Source of the DNA: Candidatus Binatia bacterium
GTDB taxonomy: Bacteria; Desulfobacterota; Binatia; UBA1149; CAITLU01
Direction of reading: 5' to 3'
NCBI GenBank assembly: GCA_036493895.1
Contig: DASXOZ010000028.1
Span: 1 to 64,000 of the forward strand
DNA: 64,000 nt
The stretch's first letter is position 1, and the number at the start of each line of letters is the position of its first letter. The translations under genes were made by a program, and so were the position numbers. Under the pieces are notes generated by a model. It searched no databases. It saw nothing but the letters and a program-made list of their open reading frames with translations, and was not told where the DNA came from. Of this stretch, positions 56,328 through 64,000 are shown piece by piece.

Positions 56328-56473
56328 GGCCGAAGCGAAGCAAGCAAAGAACTGGTAGTCGCCCGACGGCCGGTCTACCATGCCGCCGGGGATTGGCGGC
56401 TGGTACTGGCATCCAGGGCAGCTCGCGCCGGCGGCGCGACGACCCCGGCCCCGCAGCTCCCCGGTAACGACGA

Positions 56474-58090
56474 ATGATGGCCTCCGCTCCAGCCCGAGGA
56501 GCCCAGTCCCAGGGCCTGTTCATCCGCATCCTGCTGGCTACCGGCCTGCTCGCCCTGATCCTCGTCTCGTACCTGTCGGCGTGGACGGGAGGCGGCTTCT
56601 ACCTCGTCGGCGCGATGGTCGGCCTGATCGGCCTCGTCGTGCTGTTGCGCAAACCCGTCGTCGGCGTCTTCATCCTGATGACGACGTTCCTGTTCACGTA
56701 TCCGGAGGCGCTGCGCGGCGCCGGCAACATCACGATCAACAACATGCTCGGGCTGCTGCTCGTGCCGCTGATGCTGTTCGAGATGATCCGCGACGGCCGC
56801 TGGTGGCCGCTCAAGTTCAAGCCGTTCTTCCTGTTCCTCGTGATCGCGATGTCGCTGATCATCTCGAGCAACACGTACACCGGACAGACCGGCGCTTCCG
56901 AGCTGATCGAACAGAAGTCCGAGGTCAAGGTCGAGACGAGCAACCGCGCTCAGGGCCCCGCGCTCGTGTCGACGCGCGACATGGCGACCAAGTACATCAC
57001 GCGCCTGATCTTCCTGCTGCTGTTCGTCTACTTCATGCGCACCAACCGTGACCTGACCGGGGTCGTGCTGATCCTGGTCGTCGCGATGCTGGTCACCTAC
57101 TTCAGCGTCAGCCTCGGGGCTGGTGCGGCCGGCTGGGGAACCGGCCGGCTGCGAACCATGTCCGACGCCGGCGGCGCGGTCTACGCGGGACGCAATCCGA
57201 ACAAGCTGTCGTACTTCGCGCTGCTCGTGCTGACGCTGATGTGGTACGGCCGGCGCGCCATCAAGTGGCCGATCCTCTATCCGCTCTGGGCAGCGCTGTG
57301 CTCCCTCACGTTCGTCATGATCCCGCTGACGGGTTCCCGCTCCGGAATGCTGAACCTGCTGCTGTTCGTGCTGATCGTTCTGCTCGAGGACAAGTTCAGC
57401 TACCGCAAGATCGTCGGCCTGGCGGGGATCGTTTTCGCGGTAGTCGTGCAGCTCGGCTACCAGACGAGCATCCTCGACCTCGTGCTGCCGGCCGAGACCG
57501 CCGAACGGCTCGAAAAGCTGCAGGTGCGCTCCGAAGTCGTCGAGGACGAAGGCGTGGCGGCCACCGGCTCTCTCGGCGGCCGCTTCCGCACGGCGCAATC
57601 GGCGCTGATGATTTTCCAGGAGCATCCTGCGTTCGGAGTCGGGATCGGAAATTTCGACGAGGAGCGCGCCGCGGTCGACCCGTTCGGCGTCGTCGGCCCT
57701 CCGCACGACTCGTACCTGTGGGCGCTCGCCGAGGGCGGACTCACGGTATTTTTTCTCTACCTGACGCTGTTCGCGTACACGTTCCTGCGCATCAACGAGA
57801 TCCGCTGGGAATACGAAGCGCGCTTCGGGCCGATGAAGCTCGGCTGGCTGGTGGCCGGCATGCGCACGGTGCTGATCGGCTTCATGTTCTTCTCGCTGTT
57901 CGCCGACATGTGGTACCACGACTTCTTCTTCATCCTGATTGGCATCTCGCTGTCGCTGATCCACCTGCACGAGGAGTACGCGACCACCGGAAAGATTCCG
58001 GAGCCGTTCCGTCTCGGCGGTCTCGGCAAACAGGAAGACATGGCTTCGCGCCGCCCGGTGCTTCTCGGCATGGCGCGCACCGGCGCCTGA
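56474..58090 (+). CDS. O-antigen ligase/polymerase-like membrane protein
   Basis: This 538-residue protein has about eleven membrane helices and the large periplasmic loop typical of the Wzy/WaaL family (PF04932). The loop includes FRTAQSALMIFQEHPAFGVGIGNF and PPHDSYLWALAEGG, where the PHDSYLW motif is seen in many O-antigen ligases. Members join polysaccharide units to lipid or to each other. It is isolated from other polysaccharide genes in this window, although a GT39-type and a DUF2723 gene are elsewhere. Start ATG-ATG at 56474. Confidence 0.85.
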   Translation: MMASAPARGAQSQGLFIRILLATGLLALILVSYLSAWTGGGFYLVGAMVGLIGLVVLLRKPVVGVFILMTTFLFTYPEALRGAGNITINNMLGLLLVPLMLFEMIRDGRWWPLKFKPFFLFLVIAMSLIISSNTYTGQTGASELIEQKSEVKVETSNRAQGPALVSTRDMATKYITRLIFLLLFVYFMRTNRDLTGVVLILVVAMLVTYFSVSLGAGAAGWGTGRLRTMSDAGGAVYAGRNPNKLSYFALLVLTLMWYGRRAIKWPILYPLWAALCSLTFVMIPLTGSRSGMLNLLLFVLIVLLEDKFSYRKIVGLAGIVFAVVVQLGYQTSILDLVLPAETAERLEKLQVRSEVVEDEGVAATGSLGGRFRTAQSALMIFQEHPAFGVGIGNFDEERAAVDPFGVVGPPHDSYLWALAEGGLTVFFLYLTLFAYTFLRINEIRWEYEARFGPMKLGWLVAGMRTVLIGFMFFSLFADMWYHDFFFILIGISLSLIHLHEEYATTGKIPEPFRLGGLGKQEDMASRRPVLLGMARTGA

Positions 58091-58106
58091 GGCCGCGGCT
58101 GGCTGT

Positions 58107-58124
58107 TGGGGACAGTCCTCCCCG
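58107..58124. repeat. REP-like element, GGGGACAGTCC type
   Basis: TGGGGACAGTCCTCCCCG is an imperfect copy of the GGGGAC...GTCCCC palindrome that recurs at 61217-61234. It lies just after the O-antigen-ligase-like gene and before the convergent SDR gene. Confidence 0.5.
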
Positions 58125-58167
58125 CATTCCTGTCATGGAGACAATCCCCGACAGGATTCGCGGGCGA

Positions 58168-58962
58168 TCAGGACGCCGAGACGTCCTCGCCGCCGTCGAC
58201 GGCGATGACGGAGCCCGAAACCCACGAAGCCTGCGGCTCGAGAAGCAGCGAAACCAGCCCGGCGACGTCGTCGGGACGGGTAAGGCGCCCGCCGGGATTG
58301 AGGCGCGTCGCCAGCTCCATCATGTGATCGTGCCCGGGAATCTTGCGCAGCGCAGGCGTGTCGGTGACTCCGGCGCGCAGCGCATTGACGGTGATCCCGC
58401 GCGGACCGAGCTCGACCGCGAGCTGGCGCACCAGCGCTTCGAGCGCCGCCTTGGCTGCCGAGACCATCCCGTACGACGGCATCGCGCGGGCCGAGCCTGC
58501 CGATGTCATTGCGAAGATGCGCGTTCCGCGGCCGGCAAGGCCGCGGAACACCGCCTCCTGGGTCCATGGCACCAGCGAGCCGGCCATCACGTCCAGAGTC
58601 ATCGCGAGCTGTGCCGCCGTCGCCGACGCTTTTGCGTTCTCGCCGACCAGCGGCACGAGCGCGCCGAAGGCCAGCGAGTGAAACAGCACGCGAAGACATC
58701 CGGGCTCGCAGCGCGCCGCCAGCGCATCCATCACTTCGCGGATCTTGTCGGGATCGGCTGCGTTCGAATTGAAGAACAGGGTCTCGACTCCCGATGCCTC
58801 GCAGGCCTCGCGGGTCGCGACGGCCGACGCGATCGTCGAGCGCCGGTCCAGGTGCACGCCGCAGACGTGGATGCCTCGCGAGGCCATCGCCCGGCTCGTT
58901 GCTGCTCCGAAGCCGCTGCTGGCCCCCAGCACCAGCGCCCACTGTTTCGTCCCTGCGTTCAT
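58168..58962 (-). CDS. FabI/FabL-like enoyl-ACP reductase (SDR)
   Basis: This 264-residue SDR has the cofactor loop GASSGFG at 13-19, as in classical SDRs. The catalytic Y164 and K171 are separated by six residues (YGMVSAAK), the spacing found in FabI and FabL enoyl-ACP reductases rather than the YxxxK of common SDRs. FHSLAFGAL around residue 94-101 also recalls FabI. The C-terminal GSVIAVDGGEDV is normal. It likely reduces an enoyl or related unsaturated thioester; the exact substrate is uncertain. Confidence 0.82.
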   Translation of the reverse strand: MNAGTKQWALVLGASSGFGAATSRAMASRGIHVCGVHLDRRSTIASAVATREACEASGVETLFFNSNAADPDKIREVMDALAARCEPGCLRVLFHSLAFGALVPLVGENAKASATAAQLAMTLDVMAGSLVPWTQEAVFRGLAGRGTRIFAMTSAGSARAMPSYGMVSAAKAALEALVRQLAVELGPRGITVNALRAGVTDTPALRKIPGHDHMMELATRLNPGGRLTRPDDVAGLVSLLLEPQASWVSGSVIAVDGGEDVSAS

Positions 58963-59159
58963 GGCTGCGGCCGCCTTGGCTACCCCTCGGCAGTCCCTCG
59001 AACGGAAACGACGGTAGAGGGGGAAGTCCCGGGCCGCAAACCCTCGACGTTGCTGGAGCCTTTCCCGGTTGGACGTACTCGGCCGGTTTGCTATAGCCCC
59101 CCGGTATCAGCGACGCCGCCTCCGGCGCCCGCACTCCCCCGCTACGAAGGAGAGGAACC

Positions 59160-59483
59160 ATGACCGATCTCAGCAAGACGCCTCAAGAGGAGCTCCGGGA
59201 AAAGGCCTGGCAGGCCGCCACCCGGCTCGTCGTCGGGCTCACACTCCTTGGAGCGGGCTACACTGCCGCCTACCTCCAGTACAAGGACGCCGTCGAGCTG
59301 CGCGTGACCGTCAAGCAGAAGCAGGACCGCATCGTCGACCTCGAGAACGAGCGCGAGACGATGAGCACCAAGCTCGCCAAGATCCAGCGCGACAAGGAAG
59401 TCTGCGAGAAGGCCGCCAAGGCCAGCGCACCCGCTGCGGCGCCCGCAGCTGCTGCGCCGGCCGCCGCTCCTGCCACGGAGTAA
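59160..59483 (+). CDS. Small membrane-anchored coiled-coil protein
   Basis: The product has 107 residues: one predicted transmembrane segment (about 22-40), then a charged coiled-coil of 40 residues and an Ala/Pro-rich tail. No family is recognised. A ribosome site GAAGGAGAGGAACC sits directly before the ATG. A strong hairpin follows 27 bases after the stop, so it is probably a monocistronic unit. Confidence 0.7.
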   Translation: MTDLSKTPQEELREKAWQAATRLVVGLTLLGAGYTAAYLQYKDAVELRVTVKQKQDRIVDLENERETMSTKLAKIQRDKEVCEKAAKASAPAAAPAAAAPAAAPATE

Positions 59484-59509
59484 GTGGACCCAAGGCACGG
59501 TTCGAAACG

Positions 59510-59542
59510 GAGGGGCCGGGCTTCCTGCAAGCCCGGCCCCTC
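59510..59542 (+). terminator. Strong GC hairpin after the small coiled-coil gene
   Basis: A perfect 14-bp stem (59510-59523 and 59529-59542, 5-nt loop) is followed by TCGTTTG. It also lies just past the stop of the convergent TPR gene, so it may serve both. Confidence 0.8.
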
Positions 59543-59549
59543 TCGTTTG

Positions 59550-59903
59550 TCAGGGCTTGCCGCCGATCGTCCTCTTCCAGTCCAGGACCTTGGCTTTGGC
59601 CGCCGCCGCCTCGGCATCCGCGATGCGGCCCGCCCTCTGGTAGAACATCGAAAGATTCGTGTACGCGAGCACGTCATCGGGCGTCAGCTCGACGATGCGC
59701 GTCCCGCACGCAATGGCGTCGTCGAACTGTCCTCGGGCCAGGTGGACCATCGCCTTTCCGAGCAGCGCATCGACGTAGTCGGGGTCGATCGCGAGGCAGC
59801 GCTCGAAACGATCGAGCGCCTCGGCGTGGCGTCCTTCGCCGTGCAGGTCGCTGCCTTCGAAGAACAGGTCCTCGATGTCGGGGGCGTCGGCGGGATCGCT
59901 CAC
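59550..59903 (-). CDS. Short TPR protein
   Basis: This 117-residue protein is made of three tetratricopeptide repeats: ALDRFERCLAIDPDYVDALL, then DDAIACGTRIVELTPDDVLAY, and a partial third. TPR proteins mediate protein contacts; the partner is unknown. It lies back to back with the LuxE-like gene, whose start is 98 bases away, and could share a promoter region with it. Confidence 0.8.
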   Translation of the reverse strand: MSDPADAPDIEDLFFEGSDLHGEGRHAEALDRFERCLAIDPDYVDALLGKAMVHLARGQFDDAIACGTRIVELTPDDVLAYTNLSMFYQRAGRIADAEAAAAKAKVLDWKRTIGGKP

Positions 59904-60001
59904 GGTGCGAGGTTACCCGGGCCTCTTGCTGGAGCAATGCACGCGCAGGCGGGGCATCGCCGCCGCTACCGGCTCCGCTGCATCCGTCGCAGGGAAATAC
60001 C

Positions 60002-61132
60002 GTGACGGCAATCGAGACGGCCGAGCGATTCATCGACGAATCGATTGCATCCGGTGTGGTTGCCGATGGGCCCGATACTCGCGATGACGCGCAGTTTGGC
60101 GCCGTTGCGCTCGAAGTGTTCGAGTACCAGTACGAGCGCATCCCTCTCTACCGGCGCCTGTGCGAGCTGCGCAGCGTAGATCCCGCCTGCGTCCGGCACT
60201 GGCACGAAATTCCAGCGGCGCCGGCCGACTTGTTCAAGGAAGACCTCGGGGTCGCCGAAGACGCGGGTTCCGTCGTTTTCGCGAGCAGCGGCACTACTGC
60301 CGGACCGGGGCGAAGGAGCCACCGCGCGCTCGGCCCGCGCAGCTACGATCTGTACCGGCGATCGTCGCTGGCAATGTTCCGGGCAATGGTGCTGCCAGAC
60401 AATCCGGGGGTGATGTCGGTGCTCGTGCTCGGACCGACGGCGGCCACCCACCCCCAGTCCTCGCTCGGGCACATGTACAGCTTCGTCGCCGACGCCGTCG
60501 CCGCGCGCGACGGGGACCGGTGCAGCGTTGCGTGCATGCTTGGCGCGGACGGAAACCTCGATCTGGACGCGACGGTTTCGTCGTTGGAGCAGGCCGCCGC
60601 CGCAACGAGGCCCGTTCTGCTGCTCGCGCTTCGCTCCACGATGACCGCGGTGTTCGAAACTCTGCGTGCACGCGGGCTTGCGCTGCGGCTTCCCGCCGAC
60701 AGCCGCCTCGTCGAGACTGGCGGCAGCAAGGGGGCCCGCACGCTGTCGCGAGGCGGGCTGCTGCACGCCGCCTGGCGATTCCTGCACATTCCGACCTATC
60801 TCTGCACCGGGGAGTACGGCATGACTGAGCTCGTCTCGCAGTTCTACGACGATGCGCTGCGCAGCCGCTGGTCCGGACGCCTCGGCCCCCGTGCCAAGAC
60901 CGGTCCTCGCTGGACCCGCACCGTCGTCGTCGATCCGGTGACGCTGGAGCCGCTGCCGCGAGGCGAGCGCGGCCTCCTGCGGCACGTCGATCTCGCCAGT
61001 TGCGACGCCGTCACGGCGGTGCAGACCCTCGACGTCGGGGTCGAGACTGCCACGGGATTCGAGGTGCTCGGCAGGGCGGAAGGAAGCGAAACGCGCGGCT
61101 GCAGCCAGCTGATGTCCGTGTTATCGGATTGA
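60002..61132 (+). CDS. LuxE-family acyl-protein synthetase
   Basis: LuxE-type enzymes activate a fatty acid with ATP and hand the acyl group to LuxC. The 376-residue protein shows the AMP-binding pattern FASSGTTAGPG (A94-T99) followed by SHRALG, the later RLVETGGSKGAR, and CTGEYGMTELVSQFYDD, all typical. Length is near that of Vibrio LuxE. It starts with GTG at 60002 after AGGGA; the open frame before it is long but shadows other DNA. It leads a same-strand cluster with the LuxC-like gene 110 bases downstream. Confidence 0.88.
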   Translation: MTAIETAERFIDESIASGVVADGPDTRDDAQFGAVALEVFEYQYERIPLYRRLCELRSVDPACVRHWHEIPAAPADLFKEDLGVAEDAGSVVFASSGTTAGPGRRSHRALGPRSYDLYRRSSLAMFRAMVLPDNPGVMSVLVLGPTAATHPQSSLGHMYSFVADAVAARDGDRCSVACMLGADGNLDLDATVSSLEQAAAATRPVLLLALRSTMTAVFETLRARGLALRLPADSRLVETGGSKGARTLSRGGLLHAAWRFLHIPTYLCTGEYGMTELVSQFYDDALRSRWSGRLGPRAKTGPRWTRTVVVDPVTLEPLPRGERGLLRHVDLASCDAVTAVQTLDVGVETATGFEVLGRAEGSETRGCSQLMSVLSD

Positions 61133-61156
61133 GCCGGATTGGGAATGCAATGAATG

Positions 61157-61235
61157 TCATGGGGTCTGACCCCATGACCGGGATGTAATGGGGTCTGACC
61201 CCGTCATTCCGATGGAATGGGGACTGTCCCCGAGA
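61157..61235. repeat. REP-like palindromes between luxE-like and luxC-like genes
   Basis: Three palindromes are packed here: GGGGTCTGACCCC at 61161-61173, a second GGGGTCTGACCCC at 61190-61202, and GGGGACTGTCCCC at 61219-61231. Each can form a 6-bp stem. They resemble the 4913-4973 and 58107 elements in core, which suggests one family of mobile or REP sequence. Confidence 0.8.
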
Positions 61236-61242
61236 AAATCAG

Positions 61243-62634
61243 GTGAAGACTACGATTCCAGGCGAGATTCCCGGAGCAGCGCAGCAGCCGCCACGCGCGC
61301 TGCGCGACCCGGTCGTTTCCGCGCTGTCCGGCACGACGGCGGCTACGGCCTCCGCGCTGGAGCGGGCGATCCTCGAAGGCGGCCGCGCGCGCGGCCGCGT
61401 CATCGAATCGATGACGACCGCGGAAATCATCGAGATCCTCGCGGCGGCCGCAACGGCGTGGACCCAGCTTCACTACACGCCGCGCACCCGCCTGCTTCCC
61501 CTTCTCGCGCGGGACCTCGGCCTTCCGCGCACGATGATCGAAACGGGCCTCGACTCGATCTTCGGCGTCGTCACCGAAGATGCCCTGACGCGTCTCGTTA
61601 CCGACGAAGTCGCCATTCCCGAAGCGCTCGAACGCGGCGTCGACCTCGGCAGCGGGCGGCGCTGCCGCCTGCTCGGTCCCCGCGTCGTTTTTCATTCGCT
61701 GGCCGGAAACGTTCCGGGCCAGTCGATCCCGGCAATCGTCTCGGCGCTGCTCGCGCGCTCGGTCTGCGTCGTGCGCGACAGCGAGCGGCAGCCGTGGCTG
61801 ACCGCCGCCTTCGTCGCGACGCTGTCGGAATTCTCGAGGGACCTTGCCGCGATGGTCGTGCCCGCTTCGTGGCGCGCCGGCGACATGGGCATGGAGAAGC
61901 TGATCTTCGAGGTTGCCCACCGCGTCGAGCTCTCCGGCTCCGACTCGACGATGCGCACCATCGTCTCGCGTCACCCGCGCCGTCCCATCGTCACGCGCGG
62001 CACGCGCATCAGCGTCGGCGTCATTCCTCGCGAATCGGACACCGACCAGTGGCAGGAAGGTTTTGCCGCCGACATCATCCAGTACGAAGGCCTCGGGTGC
62101 CTCACGCCGCACGTGATCTTCGTCGAAGGACCGTCGCGCCGCGCCGAGCGGCTCGCCCGCCTGCTCGGCATCCAGCTGAGCCGCATCGAAGCGCTGCACC
62201 CGCGCATTCCGCGCGATCTCGGCTGCGAATCGCGGCGCCGCGCATTCATCGACGCGTGCGAGATGGTGAGTCTGCGCGAGGGCGGCGGCCACCTTCTGCG
62301 CGGCCGCAGCGACGGGTGGATCGTGCACTACCGGCCGATGGCTCCGGCGGCAGGCGGACCGGGGCTGCGCTGTGTCGTCGTCGCCTCGGTCGCCGATCGC
62401 GCCGAGCTCACGCTGCGGCTGCGCGCTGCATCCGCTCCGCTTGCAGGTGTCGGACTCGGCCTGGTTCGCGAGCATCGCGCGTGGGAAGACCTTGAATCGA
62501 CGTTCTCGCAGCTCGGGGCAACGTGGATCTGCGAGCCGGGCCAGATGCAGAAGCCGCCGATCGGCTGGGCCCAGGACGGGCAGCGGCGCCTTGCCGATCT
62601 TCTCGAGTGGCGCGGAGTCGAGGACGGGGCTTGA
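61243..62634 (+). CDS. LuxC-family acyl-CoA reductase
   Basis: LuxC enzymes take an acyl group on a Cys and reduce it with NAD(P)H to an aldehyde. The 463-residue protein matches PF05893: VVFHSLAGNVPGQS, then MRTIVSRHPRRPIVTRGT, and the nucleophile C286 in GLGCLTPHVIFVEG, which falls at the residue number of the Vibrio harveyi catalytic Cys. The start is GTG at 61243, with only a weak ribosome site (GAGAAAATCAG). Its stop overlaps the TTG of the aminotransferase, so the two are coupled. Confidence 0.9.
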   Translation: MKTTIPGEIPGAAQQPPRALRDPVVSALSGTTAATASALERAILEGGRARGRVIESMTTAEIIEILAAAATAWTQLHYTPRTRLLPLLARDLGLPRTMIETGLDSIFGVVTEDALTRLVTDEVAIPEALERGVDLGSGRRCRLLGPRVVFHSLAGNVPGQSIPAIVSALLARSVCVVRDSERQPWLTAAFVATLSEFSRDLAAMVVPASWRAGDMGMEKLIFEVAHRVELSGSDSTMRTIVSRHPRRPIVTRGTRISVGVIPRESDTDQWQEGFAADIIQYEGLGCLTPHVIFVEGPSRRAERLARLLGIQLSRIEALHPRIPRDLGCESRRRAFIDACEMVSLREGGGHLLRGRSDGWIVHYRPMAPAAGGPGLRCVVVASVADRAELTLRLRAASAPLAGVGLGLVREHRAWEDLESTFSQLGATWICEPGQMQKPPIGWAQDGQRRLADLLEWRGVEDGA

Positions 62635-63836
62635 GCCCGGGCGAGCAGCTCGCCGCCTTCCTGCGCAACGTCGCGCAGACTTCCGACTCGCCGCTCGGCC
62701 TCGTCGTCGAGAGCGCCAGCGGCTCGACGATCCGCACGGCCGGAGGCCGCGAGTACCTCGATCTTCTTGCCGGAATCGGCGTGGCCGCGCTCGGTCACGG
62801 CAATGCGCGCGTTCTCGACGCGATCCGCGAGCAGACGGGCAAACACCTTCACGTGATGGTGTACGGCGAGGTCGTGCAGCACGCCCAGGTGGCGCTGGCA
62901 CGCATGCTCACGCGGCTGCTGCCGGCGACGCTCGACAACGTCTACTTCACCAATTCCGGCACCGAAGCCGTCGAAGGGGCACTCAAGCTTGCCCGCAAGG
63001 CGACCGGGCGGCGCTGGCTGCTCTCGTGCAACGGCGGATTCCACGGCGACACGATGGGGTCGGTGTCGGTCGGCGGCAACCCGCTGTATCGGACGCCGTT
63101 CGAGCCGCTGCTCGGCGACGTCGCCAGGATCGACTACAACGACTTCGATGCGCTGCTGTGCATCGACGAGCGCTATGCCTGCGTGATCGTCGAGCCGGTG
63201 CAGGCCGAGGCCGGCGTCATCCTGCCGAAGCCAGGCTGGCTTGCGGCACTTCGCCAGCGCTGCACCGAAGTCGGCGCGCTTCTCGTATTCGACGAGGTGC
63301 TCACCGGGTTCGGTCGTACCGGACGGCTGTTCGCATTCGAGCGCGAAGCCGTGGTGCCCGACGTGCTCGTGCTCGCCAAGGCTCTCGGCGGCGGCCTTCC
63401 TCTCGGTGCATTCGTTGCGTCGCGGCGACTGATGCGCGCGCTGTCGCACGATCCTGCGCTGTCGCACGTCACGACGTTCGGCGGTCACCCGGTCTGCTGC
63501 GCAGCCGGCCTTGCGGCTCTCGAGGTTCTCGTCGAGCAGGATCTCGCCGCCCGCGCCGAGCGCCTCGGAACCGCATTCGCACAAGCGCTGCGGCGTCGAC
63601 TTGCGGCGCCGGCCGTGCGCGAGGTTCGCCACGCCGGGCTGCTCATCGGCATCGAGATGGATTCGCCGAAGCGGACGGCGCAGTTCACGCAGCAATGCCG
63701 CAGCGAAGGGCTGCTGGTCGGCTGGACTCTTCACGACGATCGCGTCGTCCGACTCGCTCCGCCGCTGGTCATCCACGAGGCGGAGCTCGATGAAGCGACG
63801 CTGAAGATGGAGCGGGCGCTCTCGCGCGTCGCGTAA
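62631..63836 (+). CDS. Class III PLP aminotransferase
   Basis: This is a fold-type I aminotransferase of the acetylornithine/GABA group, 401 residues. It carries FTNSGTEAVEGALKLARKA, CNGGFHGDTMG and DEVLTGFGRTGRLFA, with the PLP lysine K250 in LAKALGGGLPLGAF. I place the start at TTG (62631), because the LuxC-like stop lies within TTGA and no ATG or GTG exists before conserved sequence. Class III enzymes use omega-amines, so an aldehyde acceptor fits the LuxEC context. The stop is five bases from a convergent SDR-like gene. Confidence 0.85.
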   Translation: MSPGEQLAAFLRNVAQTSDSPLGLVVESASGSTIRTAGGREYLDLLAGIGVAALGHGNARVLDAIREQTGKHLHVMVYGEVVQHAQVALARMLTRLLPATLDNVYFTNSGTEAVEGALKLARKATGRRWLLSCNGGFHGDTMGSVSVGGNPLYRTPFEPLLGDVARIDYNDFDALLCIDERYACVIVEPVQAEAGVILPKPGWLAALRQRCTEVGALLVFDEVLTGFGRTGRLFAFEREAVVPDVLVLAKALGGGLPLGAFVASRRLMRALSHDPALSHVTTFGGHPVCCAAGLAALEVLVEQDLAARAERLGTAFAQALRRRLAAPAVREVRHAGLLIGIEMDSPKRTAQFTQQCRSEGLLVGWTLHDDRVVRLAPPLVIHEAELDEATLKMERALSRVA

Positions 63837-63841
63837 CGCCG

Positions 63842-64000
63842 TCAGGCCCCCGCCGGGCTGGTGCCCCGCCCGAGAGGTTCGTGCGCTGCCGCTCGCGCAA
63901 TCTCGCGGCGAATGCTGCGCGTCATGAGCTTCTCGTAAAGAGCGGGCGCAAGGGCGTGCAGCAGCATCGTCAGTTTGCCAACGGCAGTCAGCACGAGCAG
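63842..64000 (-). CDS. C-terminal end of an SDR-like oxidoreductase (partial)
   Basis: Fifty-two codons run from the window edge to a TGA at 63842. The translated end (LVLTAVGKLTMLLHALAPALYEK, then LMTRSIRRE) looks like the last helices of a membrane-associated SDR. The 5' end is outside, so no cofactor motif can be checked. It converges on the aminotransferase with five bases between the stops. Confidence 0.4.
   Translation of the reverse strand: MLVLTAVGKLTMLLHALAPALYEKLMTRSIRREIARAAAHEPLGRGTSPAGA

Overview
This is a GC-rich bacterial chromosome segment with about fifty protein genes, one tRNA and a few decayed fragments. The housekeeping genes are typical of Gram-negative bacteria. The taxonomic hint comes from the secreted proteins: Cys-rich CDDGN (DUF4215-like) modules, a helical two-Cys domain, and dockerin-like TATDALxVLR segments. 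Together with a DUF1501/DUF1800 pair and GGGGTC-type palindromes, these suggest a soil or sediment lineage of the former Deltaproteobacteria (Myxococcota, Desulfobacterota or Binatota-like). That placement is inference from gene style, not a phylogeny.

Left part (1-14.5 kb) is mostly core metabolism. grpE-dnaK is on the minus strand, divergent from recO and a quinone oxidoreductase. A minus-strand run follows, in order of transcription GNAT acetyltransferase, tag, a GT39-type glycosyltransferase and a dolichyl-phosphate-mannose-synthase-like enzyme. bioF-bioA-bioD is tightly coupled by GTGA overlaps, with a candidate BirA operator and promoter in front. It converges on larC, and dksA and tRNA-Ala(CGC) come next.

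Middle part (14.5-36.6 kb) is accessory. A 20-bp copy of the tRNA-Ala 3' end and flank recurs 2.8 kb downstream, exactly where a higB toxin gene is broken off while its higA antitoxin remains whole. The 2.8-kb segment carries an RCC1-like protein. Beyond it lie many secreted or envelope proteins of unknown function, a lipase-like hydrolase, a P-type ATPase, a PQQ-type sugar dehydrogenase, a GFA protein and a deazaflavin-dependent nitroreductase-like protein. At least two genes there are truncated or decayed (near 20.2 kb and 36.0 kb).

Right part (36.6-64 kb) holds an MgtA-type Mg2+ ATPase, a TauE/SafE permease, a DUF2723 glycosyltransferase, a cytochrome P450 and an ion channel. It also holds a minus-strand operon of adenylate cyclase/ATPase, MATE exporter and TlpA-like thioredoxin. 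A second minus-strand operon encodes a CX4CH putative cytochrome, DUF1800 and a Tat-exported DUF1501 protein, and ends in a strong terminator. Next come a ferritin-like DUF455 protein, an O-antigen-ligase-like protein and a FabI/FabL-type reductase.

The right edge carries the most suggestive system: a LuxE-type acyl-activating enzyme, a LuxC-type acyl reductase and a class III aminotransferase on one strand, with the last two translationally coupled. An SDR-like gene converges on them and runs off the window. Together these could turn an acyl group into an aldehyde and then a primary amine. REP-like palindromes of one family occur at four places, including inside this cluster.
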